Source: an uncultured Eubacterium sp. (GTDB taxonomy: Bacteria; Bacillota; Clostridia; Lachnospirales; Lachnospiraceae). Taken from it: a stretch of DNA of 8,844 nucleotides. Location: positions 1 to 8,844 of the forward strand of contig CAJTZN010000079.1 of the NCBI GenBank assembly GCA_910584065.1, in the 5' to 3' direction. Position numbers and translations under genes: made by a program. The notes under the pieces are model-generated. The model made no database searches, was not told where the DNA came from, and saw only the letters and a program-made list of their open reading frames with translations. This document shows, piece by piece, positions 1 to 5,415 of the stretch; the stretch's first letter is position 1; every line of letters begins with the position of its first letter.

Positions 1-31
1 CATCCGTTACTTTTTGAATCTGAATACTCAT
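1..31 (-). CDS. Start of an unidentified gene (partial, ten codons)
   Basis: The first ten codons of a gene that continues beyond the left edge; they encode MSIQIQKVTD. The start is well supported: an AGGAGG ribosome binding site at 40..45 lies 8 bases before the ATG. It is in the same direction as the GH5 gene, 63 bases downstream of its stop, so it could be the next gene of the same transcript or a separate unit. Ten residues are too few to assign a family, and there is no signal-peptide-like start. I do not recognise it. Confidence 0.7.
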   Translation of the reverse strand, partial: MSIQIQKVTD

Positions 32-62
32 AACAAATACCTCCTGAAATATATAATGAAAT

Positions 63-89
63 GTAAAACGCCATCAGGCGCCGTATTAC
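63..89 (-). terminator. Possible weak terminator hairpin after the GH5 gene
   Basis: Read on the minus strand just after the GH5 stop, CGCC/GGCG pairs around a TGAT loop, extended by two G-T wobble pairs. After a three-base bulge, GTAA pairs with TTAC. The following sequence is T-rich but has no clean run of T. It is a weak candidate that might reduce readthrough into the next gene; the bulge and wobble pairs leave it uncertain. Confidence 0.25.
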
Positions 90-94
90 CATGA

Positions 95-1060
95 TCACCA
101 GTTGCCCACGATCCACTTGCCCGACTTTGACAGATTCTTTTTTGAGATCTTCTCTGTCTTTTTGCAGGAAGCTTTGATCAGCGCGCTCGTCTCATTTTTA
201 TTCGAAATGTTCCAGGCCACGCGCCCGATCTTGTATTTTTTCAAAAGCTTCATCCATTTTTTTGCTTCTTTTTTATCAATATTTCCATTTCCCGACGCGT
301 CACAGATCGAAAACTCCGTGACAATGACCGGAAGTCCTTTTTCATTCGCCTTTTTCAGCTTTTCGCGCAGCGGTTCCTTATGCGTCGCCGCGTAGAAATG
401 AAAGGCGTACGCGATGTTTTTCTGCTTCTCGATCGGATCGTCCGCCACCACATCCACATCCTGCGACCAGGTCGGCGTACCGACGATGATAATACCATCC
501 TTGTCGTATTTGCGGATCAGTTTGATCATCTTTTCCGCATACGGCTTGATGTCCCTCTCCCACGTCACGTCGCCATTCGGCTCGTTGCATATCTCGTATA
601 ACACGTTTGTCTGCCCGGCGTATTTTTTCGCGAAATAGGTAAAAAACTCCTTCGCCTTTTTCTCGTTCGTGTTCGGGTTTCCGTCAGACAGGATATGCCA
701 GTCGATGATGACATACATGCCGAGATCGGTCGCCGCTTTCACGCCTTCATCGACCTTGCTGTATAACTCCTTATCATATCCGGCGGAATCGTCGCTGTAA
801 AACGCGAGGCGGATCGTATTGGCGCCCATCTTTTTAAAGCTTTTGAAGCACTGTTTGTTCACATAATCCGGATACCAGGCGATCCCGTGGGTGCTGACTC
901 CTTTTAGCACGACGGTCTTGTCGGAAGCGTTGACGATTTTATTTTCTTTTACCTTTAACGCGGAAGGCTTCGCCGCCAGACATGTTTTTCCTCCCCAGGC
1001 GAATCCCATGGCAAACAAGGCCGCCGCGCAGGCTAATAATACAATACTCTTCTTTTTCAC
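95..1060 (-). CDS. Secreted glycoside hydrolase family 5 endo-beta-glucanase (cellulase-like)
   Basis: A 321-residue retaining beta-glycosidase, probably an endo-1,4-beta-glucanase cutting a cellulose-like or mixed-linkage glucan outside the cell. Residues 1-30 form a Sec signal peptide: KKK, a hydrophobic core, then a likely cut after CLAA. The GH5 barrel follows at about 35-320, with hallmarks THGIAWY (57-63), IRLAFY (83-88), DWH (120-122), acid/base Glu160 in EICNEPNG, HFYAATHKEPLR (221-232), nucleophile Glu249 in VTEF, and Trp283 in AWNISNKNE. The pattern resembles subfamily GH5_2. The length fits a bare catalytic domain: there is no carbohydrate-binding module, dockerin or anchor. The start is GTG, 7 bases after GGAGG (1068..1072) inside the deacetylase gene, and overlaps the deacetylase TGA as GTGA, implying translational coupling. 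The exact substrate (cellulose, mixed-linkage glucan, mannan, own exopolysaccharide) is not readable from sequence. Confidence 0.93.
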   Translation of the reverse strand: MKKKSIVLLACAAALFAMGFAWGGKTCLAAKPSALKVKENKIVNASDKTVVLKGVSTHGIAWYPDYVNKQCFKSFKKMGANTIRLAFYSDDSAGYDKELYSKVDEGVKAATDLGMYVIIDWHILSDGNPNTNEKKAKEFFTYFAKKYAGQTNVLYEICNEPNGDVTWERDIKPYAEKMIKLIRKYDKDGIIIVGTPTWSQDVDVVADDPIEKQKNIAYAFHFYAATHKEPLREKLKKANEKGLPVIVTEFSICDASGNGNIDKKEAKKWMKLLKKYKIGRVAWNISNKNETSALIKASCKKTEKISKKNLSKSGKWIVGNW

Positions 1061-1899
1061 TGCACCGCCTCCGCTAAACGACCGGCCGGCAAAAGCGTCA
1101 GCTTATGATCGATCTCCGCCCACAGATCGGTACTCGTCGGGTTGAAAATGCGATGTCCGTCAGCAGAAAACACAAGCTTTTGATATGCTTTATGATACTC
1201 GCAGATCTCGCCGTTCGTCGCGTACCAGACCTCTTCCTTCCCGGCTATTTTCTCAAACAGGGATTCGATCACATCCCAGTTACCATTTCTGTCAAATTCA
1301 AACGTGTGCCCCCACACATAGAACATATACGGCTGCTCGCAGACCTTATCGTTTAAAAACCGATCGGTCAGTTCCCACAGTCTTTCATCGTCGTGATGGC
1401 ACGTCGGATGCAGCTCCAGCCAGTCTTCCGGCAGCGCGAATTCACCCGTACTATGTACTGTTCTCGCGTACGAGATGCCAGCATCCCGTAAGACCTCGAT
1501 CAGATCTTCATTGTACAGACCGTACGGATACGCGAACCCCGTCGTGATCTTTCCGTACATCTGCTCCAGCCGGAGGCGGCATTTTACAATATCGTCCATA
1601 TTGAGCAGCTTCGGGAGCGTCGTCATTTTCGTATGGTTGAATCCGTGGTTCGCCACCTCGACCCATTCGTCCTCATAAATCTCCCGTGCCTTTCTCTCCG
1701 TTACATTAATATACGTCTCACCCGCCGGAAAAACGGCTCCTTCTTCCGCAAACCATCCCGGGATGATATTAAACGTCCCCTTGATCTCGTATTTCTGCAT
1801 CAGTTCGATCAACCGCTCATCCTGTGTCACATTATCGTCATAACTGATCGTAAATGCTTTCTTCCGACCGTTCGGAAACCGCAGATACATTTCATTCAT
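1057..1899 (-). CDS. Polysaccharide deacetylase (NodB homology, CE4-like), apparently cytoplasmic
   Basis: A 280-residue NodB-fold deacetylase, expected to remove acetyl groups from a sugar polymer or oligosaccharide using a bound metal. Visible motifs are SYDD (Asp21 and Asp22, catalytic base and metal ligand), HGFNH (metal ligands His85 and His89), AYPYG (123-127, the RxPY-type motif with Ala in place of Arg), and WGH (His198, late catalytic His motif). Residues from about 235 look like a small beta-rich tail containing FNPTSTDLW. The ATG at 1899 was chosen because AGAAGGGAGA sits about 10 bases upstream; the frame is open up to 1950 but without a comparable site. There is no signal peptide or membrane segment, odd for an enzyme coupled to a secreted glucanase. 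It may act on an intracellular precursor or an imported oligosaccharide. Related clostridial proteins of this shape are often annotated only as polysaccharide deacetylase family, so the substrate is open. Confidence 0.9.
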   Translation of the reverse strand: MNEMYLRFPNGRKKAFTISYDDNVTQDERLIELMQKYEIKGTFNIIPGWFAEEGAVFPAGETYINVTERKAREIYEDEWVEVANHGFNHTKMTTLPKLLNMDDIVKCRLRLEQMYGKITTGFAYPYGLYNEDLIEVLRDAGISYARTVHSTGEFALPEDWLELHPTCHHDDERLWELTDRFLNDKVCEQPYMFYVWGHTFEFDRNGNWDVIESLFEKIAGKEEVWYATNGEICEYHKAYQKLVFSADGHRIFNPTSTDLWAEIDHKLTLLPAGRLAEAVQ

Positions 1900-1908
1900 T
1901 CCATCATT

Positions 1909-1916
1909 TCTCCCTT
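1909..1916 (-). promoter_or_regulatory. Ribosome binding site fixing the deacetylase start
   Basis: On the minus strand AAGGGAGA precedes the ATG at 1899 by roughly 10 bases. An ATG at 1904 is closer but out of frame, and the in-frame ATG at 1950 lacks a comparable site. The conserved fold also begins just after the 1899 start (RFPNGRKKAFTISYDD). The gene is therefore called 17 codons shorter than the longest open frame. Confidence 0.65.
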
Positions 1917-1954
1917 CTGTTAAAAAGTCCCGCATGGCTTTTGCCTGCACGATT

Positions 1955-1963
1955 ATTTTAACA
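1955..1963 (-). promoter_or_regulatory. Candidate extended -10 promoter for the deacetylase-GH5 pair
   Basis: The minus strand reads TGTTAAAAT, an extended -10 element (TGn followed by TAAAAT) in the 87-base gap between the glycosyltransferase stop and the deacetylase start. The hexamer 17 bases upstream (TATATT) is a poor -35, as tolerated by extended -10 promoters. Initiation near 1948 would give a leader of about 50 bases. Such AT-rich matches also arise by chance. Confidence 0.35.
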
Positions 1964-1986
1964 CATTTTCGCAGGAAAATATAGTG

Positions 1987-3333
1987 CTATTTTGAGCGAA
2001 GTGAAAAAACTGCATCCAAAAACGCCGCCTGGTTCATATACACAAAAAGGGATTTACTGTATTCGTAATTGTCCACGGCCATCCAGTCCTCCTCGTCAAT
2101 GATCGCGTTCCGTTCCGTATCCAGATACACGATCCCGTGATCGCCGCCCTTCATTTTCATCACGTAATCACAGAGACCGATCGTCACATCCGCCTGCTGC
2201 CTGTCCATCACGCGTTCCAGCTCCGGGTTCAGCGAGTGAAGGGTCGCCTCGGCGTCCGAAAAAGCCGCCTCTTGCATTGATCCGACTTCTGCGGCAGAAC
2301 GATCCGCTGTCAAACCGTCTGCTGCCGATCTGTCTGTCTCCGATCCATCCGCCATAAGAAAATATGTGCGCTTCCCCTGCAGAAACGCGCGCAGCTTATC
2401 GTCATTCGCGTCGTTTGGCAATATTTTATGCTCCGCGGCCTTTCCGCGCACCCCCCGGATGGCATCAAAGAACGAATAGGAAATCGTGCGCATGATATTG
2501 TGTTCTTCCCGGTACATGCTCTCGTACAGCGAATCAAAGACCGCGCTCAATATGCGGTAACTCATGGTATCGATCATTTCCTCCGGCGTATAGCGCATAA
2601 AAAAGTTCATGCGGTTGCGCCACATATAATAATTGATAAACGTGTTCGCCGGCCTCGCGTTCGACCCCATCTTGTGCAGGACGACGCTGTCCCTGATGGT
2701 CACCACGCGGAACCCAGCCAGTGTAAACCGGTAGATCCACTCCATATCATCCCAGTAGATAAAATTATCCTCCGGCATAATGCCGATATCCGTCGTTTTG
2801 ATACAGCTTGTGCGGATCATGACGCTGCACGTGGCGACCGTATCGCATTCATGGACGTCCGGTATGCTCCCGTCATCGAGGAAATCGGCGTAGTGCGTGA
2901 TCGCCGTAAAGTGCTGGAAATCAATGTCAAGTCCGTACTGCTGCACATACTGTGGATAGTCCATGTGATAGACGATCGAGCCGGCCACCCCGGTATCTTC
3001 GTGGGCGTCGAGATAGTCCGCCAGCGCGCCCACCGCGTTTTCGTCCACGAGCACATCATTATCCAGGCAGTAGAGATACTCGTACCCCTCTTCTAACACC
3101 TTGCGGATTCCCGTATTAAAACCGCCCGAACCGCCGAGGTTTTCCTTATTTACAAGTAATGTCACCCGGTCGCCGTATGCCGCTCTTACTGCTTCCACCG
3201 AATCGTCGGTCGAGGCGTTGTCCACAACATAAATATCAAAGTCGTCGGTTTTGGATTCCAGTACGCTCTGGATACAATTTACCACGTATTCCCGTTTATT
3301 GTAATTACAGATCACGATTCCTATTTTTTTCAT
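1987..3333 (-). CDS. Family-2 glycosyltransferase, rhamnosyl/galactofuranosyltransferase-like
   Basis: A 448-residue GT-A fold transferase that should move a sugar from a nucleotide donor to a growing surface glycan on the cytoplasmic side. The family-2 signature is clear: IGIVICNYN at the N-terminus, VDNASTDDS (37-45), NLGGSGGFNTGI (65-76), metal-binding DND (91-93), and YWDDMEW (194-199 region) carrying the likely catalytic base. YYMWRNRMNFF (235-245) is the post-catalytic motif common in rhamnosyl- and galactofuranosyltransferases. There is no membrane segment, so it is not a processive cellulose or hyaluronan synthase. The start is firm: GGAGG at 3340..3344 lies 6 bases before the ATG. 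From about residue 325 the protein leaves the usual domain: an Ala/Asp/Ser-rich linker (330-360) with an imperfect ten-residue repeat, then about 80 residues I do not recognise. Donor and acceptor sugars cannot be told. Confidence 0.88.
   Translation of the reverse strand: MKKIGIVICNYNKREYVVNCIQSVLESKTDDFDIYVVDNASTDDSVEAVRAAYGDRVTLLVNKENLGGSGGFNTGIRKVLEEGYEYLYCLDNDVLVDENAVGALADYLDAHEDTGVAGSIVYHMDYPQYVQQYGLDIDFQHFTAITHYADFLDDGSIPDVHECDTVATCSVMIRTSCIKTTDIGIMPEDNFIYWDDMEWIYRFTLAGFRVVTIRDSVVLHKMGSNARPANTFINYYMWRNRMNFFMRYTPEEMIDTMSYRILSAVFDSLYESMYREEHNIMRTISYSFFDAIRGVRGKAAEHKILPNDANDDKLRAFLQGKRTYFLMADGSETDRSAADGLTADRSAAEVGSMQEAAFSDAEATLHSLNPELERVMDRQQADVTIGLCDYVMKMKGGDHGIVYLDTERNAIIDEEDWMAVDNYEYSKSLFVYMNQAAFLDAVFSLRSK
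2275..2334 (-). repeat. Imperfect 30-base in-frame repeat in the glycosyltransferase linker
   Basis: Residues 334-353 contain DRSAADGLTA followed immediately by DRSAAEVGSM, two units of ten residues beginning DRSAA, with matching partial similarity in DNA. The unit lies in a hydrophilic linker separating the catalytic domain from the unexplained C-terminal part, consistent with local slippage expansion of a flexible tether. Confidence 0.5.
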
Positions 3334-3348
3334 CTTTTACCTCCATTC

Positions 3349-3365
3349 GCACACGTTTTTTGTGC
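3349..3365 (-). other. Small inverted repeat directly before the glycosyltransferase ribosome binding site
   Basis: GCACA (3349..3353) and TGTGC (3361..3365) are complementary around a seven-base loop. The hairpin ends 4 bases before the GGAGG of the glycosyltransferase gene on the minus-strand transcript. A five-pair stem is marginal alone; it is listed because it is the third consecutive inverted repeat in this gap. Confidence 0.35.
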
Positions 3366-3371
3366 ATGAAA

Positions 3372-3399
3372 GAAGTTTGGGCGTGTACGCACAAACTTC
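3372..3399 (-). terminator. Strong hairpin in the gap between LRR gene A and the glycosyltransferase; possible weak terminator or attenuator
   Basis: GAAGTTTG (3372..3379) pairs perfectly with CAAACTTC (3392..3399). Past a single mismatch, GCG (3381..3383) pairs with CGC (3388..3390) around a four-base loop. On the minus-strand transcript the stem is followed by TTCTTTC-like sequence rather than a continuous T run, so full termination is doubtful. Partial termination that lowers glycosyltransferase expression relative to the LRR genes, or mRNA end protection, is plausible. Confidence 0.4.
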
Positions 3400-3409
3400 C
3401 TGTGTGAAT

Positions 3410-3437
3410 AAGAAGCTCTACTGCCGTAGAACTCCTT
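3410..3437 (-). other. Twelve-pair hairpin just after LRR gene A
   Basis: AAGAAGCTCTAC (3410..3421) pairs along its full length with GTAGAACTCCTT (3426..3437) around a TGCC loop; on the minus strand two pairs are G-U. It begins 11 bases after the stop codon of LRR gene A. It lacks a T tract on the minus-strand side, so it is more likely an mRNA-stabilising or regulatory stem than a standard terminator. Confidence 0.5.
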
Positions 3438-3477
3438 AGCTTTCGTTTTTACAAACAGACAGTACTCCATTTCCCAT
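3436..3477 (-). CDS. Possible 13-codon leader ORF overlapping the end of LRR gene A (doubtful)
   Basis: An ATG at 3477, out of frame with LRR gene A, opens a frame encoding MGNGVLSVCKNES. It stops with TAA at 3436..3438, two bases into the twelve-pair hairpin. Upstream lies a run of G and then GAGAGTAT, nearly the same as before the start of LRR gene A (12 identical bases, 3474..3485 versus 5386..5397). The same bases also encode the conserved C-terminus of protein A, so chance is likely. It is recorded as a possible leader or coupling peptide for the glycosyltransferase, with low confidence. Confidence 0.15.
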   Translation of the reverse strand: MGNGVLSVCKNES

Positions 3478-5389
3478 ATACTCTCGCCCCCTCTTTCATC
3501 TGATAGGGGCGGATGCGGGCGCATCTCACCGCACCGTTTTTATTGTTAACCCACATCCCCGTCTTCTGCTTTTTGGCTTCGAATGTCCGAAGTTTTTTGT
3601 GAAATGCCTTATCCCGGGAAACCTGGATCTGCCAGCCATCTACTCCGGATATGCCGTACCATCCGAGTTGAACAACACTTCTTTTCCCTGCCCCCGCCCG
3701 GGAAGCATCTAACACCGTTTGCCACTCTTCCGCTCCCGTCCGGTATTCCATTGACACGTTTATTTTATCATTCAGACAGCTGCCAAATGCGTTCTGGCTG
3801 ATCTGAGTGGAACTGCCGCATATCGTCACCCGTCTGAGCCCTGGCCCCGCCGCCAACGCAAACGGCTCAACGATCTCTACCGTTTCCGGAAGCGTCAGTT
3901 CGCTCCATTCCACACTGCCAAACGCATAACTTTTTATTTTTTTGATCGAACGGCAGGACAGGATGGAAGACGGCACTTTCGTAGAAAAGAACGCATAGGC
4001 TCCGATCTCCGTTACCGTGTCCGGCAGAACTACCTCCTGTAACGATTCGCAGTACAGAAATGCCGAGGTCGGCACTTCTGCCAGGCCCTTTGGAAAATGA
4101 ACATTTGTCAGCGCCGAACAGCCACTAAAGACTGATCTCCCCATTTTCCCAAGCGTCTCCGGCAGCCTCACCTCCTTCAGAAAACGGCACTGTAAAAAAG
4201 CTCCCTCCCCGATTTCTGTGACAGAATCAGGTACGACAACCCGCTTGACACCACTTTCCGCAAACGCAAAAGCCCCAATCGCACTGATCCCGTCGGGGAC
4301 CACTACCTCATCGCCCCTGCCGGAATAATAGATCAAATATCCATCCCGCCGGTCCCAGAAAAGTCCGTTCCCGGTTACGACATCGGGAAGCTGTCCGAGA
4401 AACCGTTTCGGGTCAACCGCTGGAAACTGGTGAAGGATCCGGGCGAGTCCTTCACCGTCCAGACTATGTTCCGCGCGGACCACGATCGTTTTCACCTTAC
4501 TCGTATCGTAACATTCCGCCTCGTATTTTGACGGGTCGACCGCCCGGACGGAGCGCGGCAGCACGATTTTTCTCAATCCCTTACAGACCAGTTCAACCTC
4601 CGTGTCGATATCCACGACCCCGTATTCTTTTGCGTACTGTACCGCCTGCGCGCAAAACACTTCGCACCCCTCTTCGACTGTCAGCGACTTACGAAACGCC
4701 GGAACCCGCACGAGATCTTTTCCATCTTTCGAGTAGACAACCCCTTTTATGCTTCGATATTTGGGATCCTTTTTCCAGACGTTTAACTGTCCGCTCTTGA
4801 TATAGGAACAGGTATCCAGTGATAGGGGCGTATTAAAATATATCGTGTCGATCCGCACCTTTTCATTGGGAAGGAGACTGTAAGACAGATCATCCCCCTC
4901 GTCTTCCCTATAGCGGAAGGAACCGGGCATCGTCACCTTTTTTAACGACTTGCTGTCCGGCAGCGCCCCCTCTCCGATCCTTCGGACAGAAGCGGCGATC
5001 TCTACCTCTTTTACATTTTCAAATCCCCAAAATGCCCATGGCGGAAGAGATGTAACTCCTTTTTTCACGACGATCTTTTTGATCTTCTTTTTGTCTGCCA
5101 CCTTGATCTTCGGAGAAACGGCTCCTTTTCCTTTCAAGATGAGCGTTCCGTTTTTTACCGTGTAAGAAACGCTGCTTTTTCCCCTCCCTGCCTTTCCTCC
5201 GTCCTGCTTTTTCCCTGCTGCCTGAGCCGTTCGCGGCAGCAAAAAAGGCCATACGCAACTGAAACAGACAAAAAACAGAACGAACAAAATGAAAATCGGC
5301 CTCAGCCTCCATGACACAGCAAAGGACGCTTTGTGCCTGTGATCACATTTACCGGCAGACTCAGACTTTTTCCAAACACCACATTCCAT
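3449..5389 (-). CDS. Secreted BspA-like leucine-rich-repeat protein, copy A
   Basis: A 646-residue secreted LRR protein, probably a surface adhesin or binding protein; the ligand is unknown. The ATG at 5389 is chosen over a TTG at 5419 because a G-rich AAGGGGG site precedes it and the start context matches copy B. Residues 1-30 are an unusually long polar N-region, then a hydrophobic stretch (31-50) and a likely signal cut after AQA (57). Next come the N-terminal SYTVKNGTLILKGKGA module (75-160), a first LRR-like block (215-250, SKDGKDLVRVPAFRK), a spacer (about 250-345), and a second LRR_5 block (about 360-535) of roughly 23-residue units such as VVVPDSVTEIGEGAF. A fibronectin III-like end (575-646) is centred on GVDGWQIQV and CARIRPY. 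It has no LPxTG, SLH or choline-binding repeat. It is the last of the three copies, 26 bases after copy B. Confidence 0.88.
   Translation of the reverse strand: MECGVWKKSESAGKCDHRHKASFAVSWRLRPIFILFVLFFVCFSCVWPFLLPRTAQAAGKKQDGGKAGRGKSSVSYTVKNGTLILKGKGAVSPKIKVADKKKIKKIVVKKGVTSLPPWAFWGFENVKEVEIAASVRRIGEGALPDSKSLKKVTMPGSFRYREDEGDDLSYSLLPNEKVRIDTIYFNTPLSLDTCSYIKSGQLNVWKKDPKYRSIKGVVYSKDGKDLVRVPAFRKSLTVEEGCEVFCAQAVQYAKEYGVVDIDTEVELVCKGLRKIVLPRSVRAVDPSKYEAECYDTSKVKTIVVRAEHSLDGEGLARILHQFPAVDPKRFLGQLPDVVTGNGLFWDRRDGYLIYYSGRGDEVVVPDGISAIGAFAFAESGVKRVVVPDSVTEIGEGAFLQCRFLKEVRLPETLGKMGRSVFSGCSALTNVHFPKGLAEVPTSAFLYCESLQEVVLPDTVTEIGAYAFFSTKVPSSILSCRSIKKIKSYAFGSVEWSELTLPETVEIVEPFALAAGPGLRRVTICGSSTQISQNAFGSCLNDKINVSMEYRTGAEEWQTVLDASRAGAGKRSVVQLGWYGISGVDGWQIQVSRDKAFHKKLRTFEAKKQKTGMWVNNKNGAVRCARIRPYQMKEGARVYGKWSTVCL
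5058..5112 (-). repeat. 55-base exact repeat, unit in copy A
   Basis: This stretch is identical base for base to 8790..8844 in copy C. It encodes the lysine-rich segment KIKVADKKKIKKIVVKK, with every synonymous choice the same. The corresponding part of copy B (around 6948..7002) encodes a similar peptide with many different codons. The match runs into the window edge, so the true repeat may be longer. Confidence 0.9.
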
Positions 5390-5415
5390 ATACTCTCTTT
5401 CCCCCTTCAATTTCT

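Noticed and set aside
45..62. TATATATT-like -10 element before the gene at the left edge
   Set aside because: It lies so close to the AGGAGG that transcription would begin at or inside the ribosome binding site, and no -35 is seen.
1944..1975. CCTGC/GCAGG inverted repeat flanking the candidate deacetylase promoter
   Set aside because: Five-base arms 22 bases apart are expected by chance; neither arm extends into a larger operator-like symmetry.
1978..1995. AT-rich inverted repeat (AAAATA/TATTTT) at the glycosyltransferase stop as a terminator
   Set aside because: The stem is only six A-T pairs with no GC core, too weak to call.
2428..3096. Long plus-strand open frame (222 residues) opposite the glycosyltransferase
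   Set aside because: It is exactly antisense to a gene with clear GT2 motifs, its protein shows no coherent motif, and no good ribosome binding site precedes it. Codon bias of the true gene explains it.
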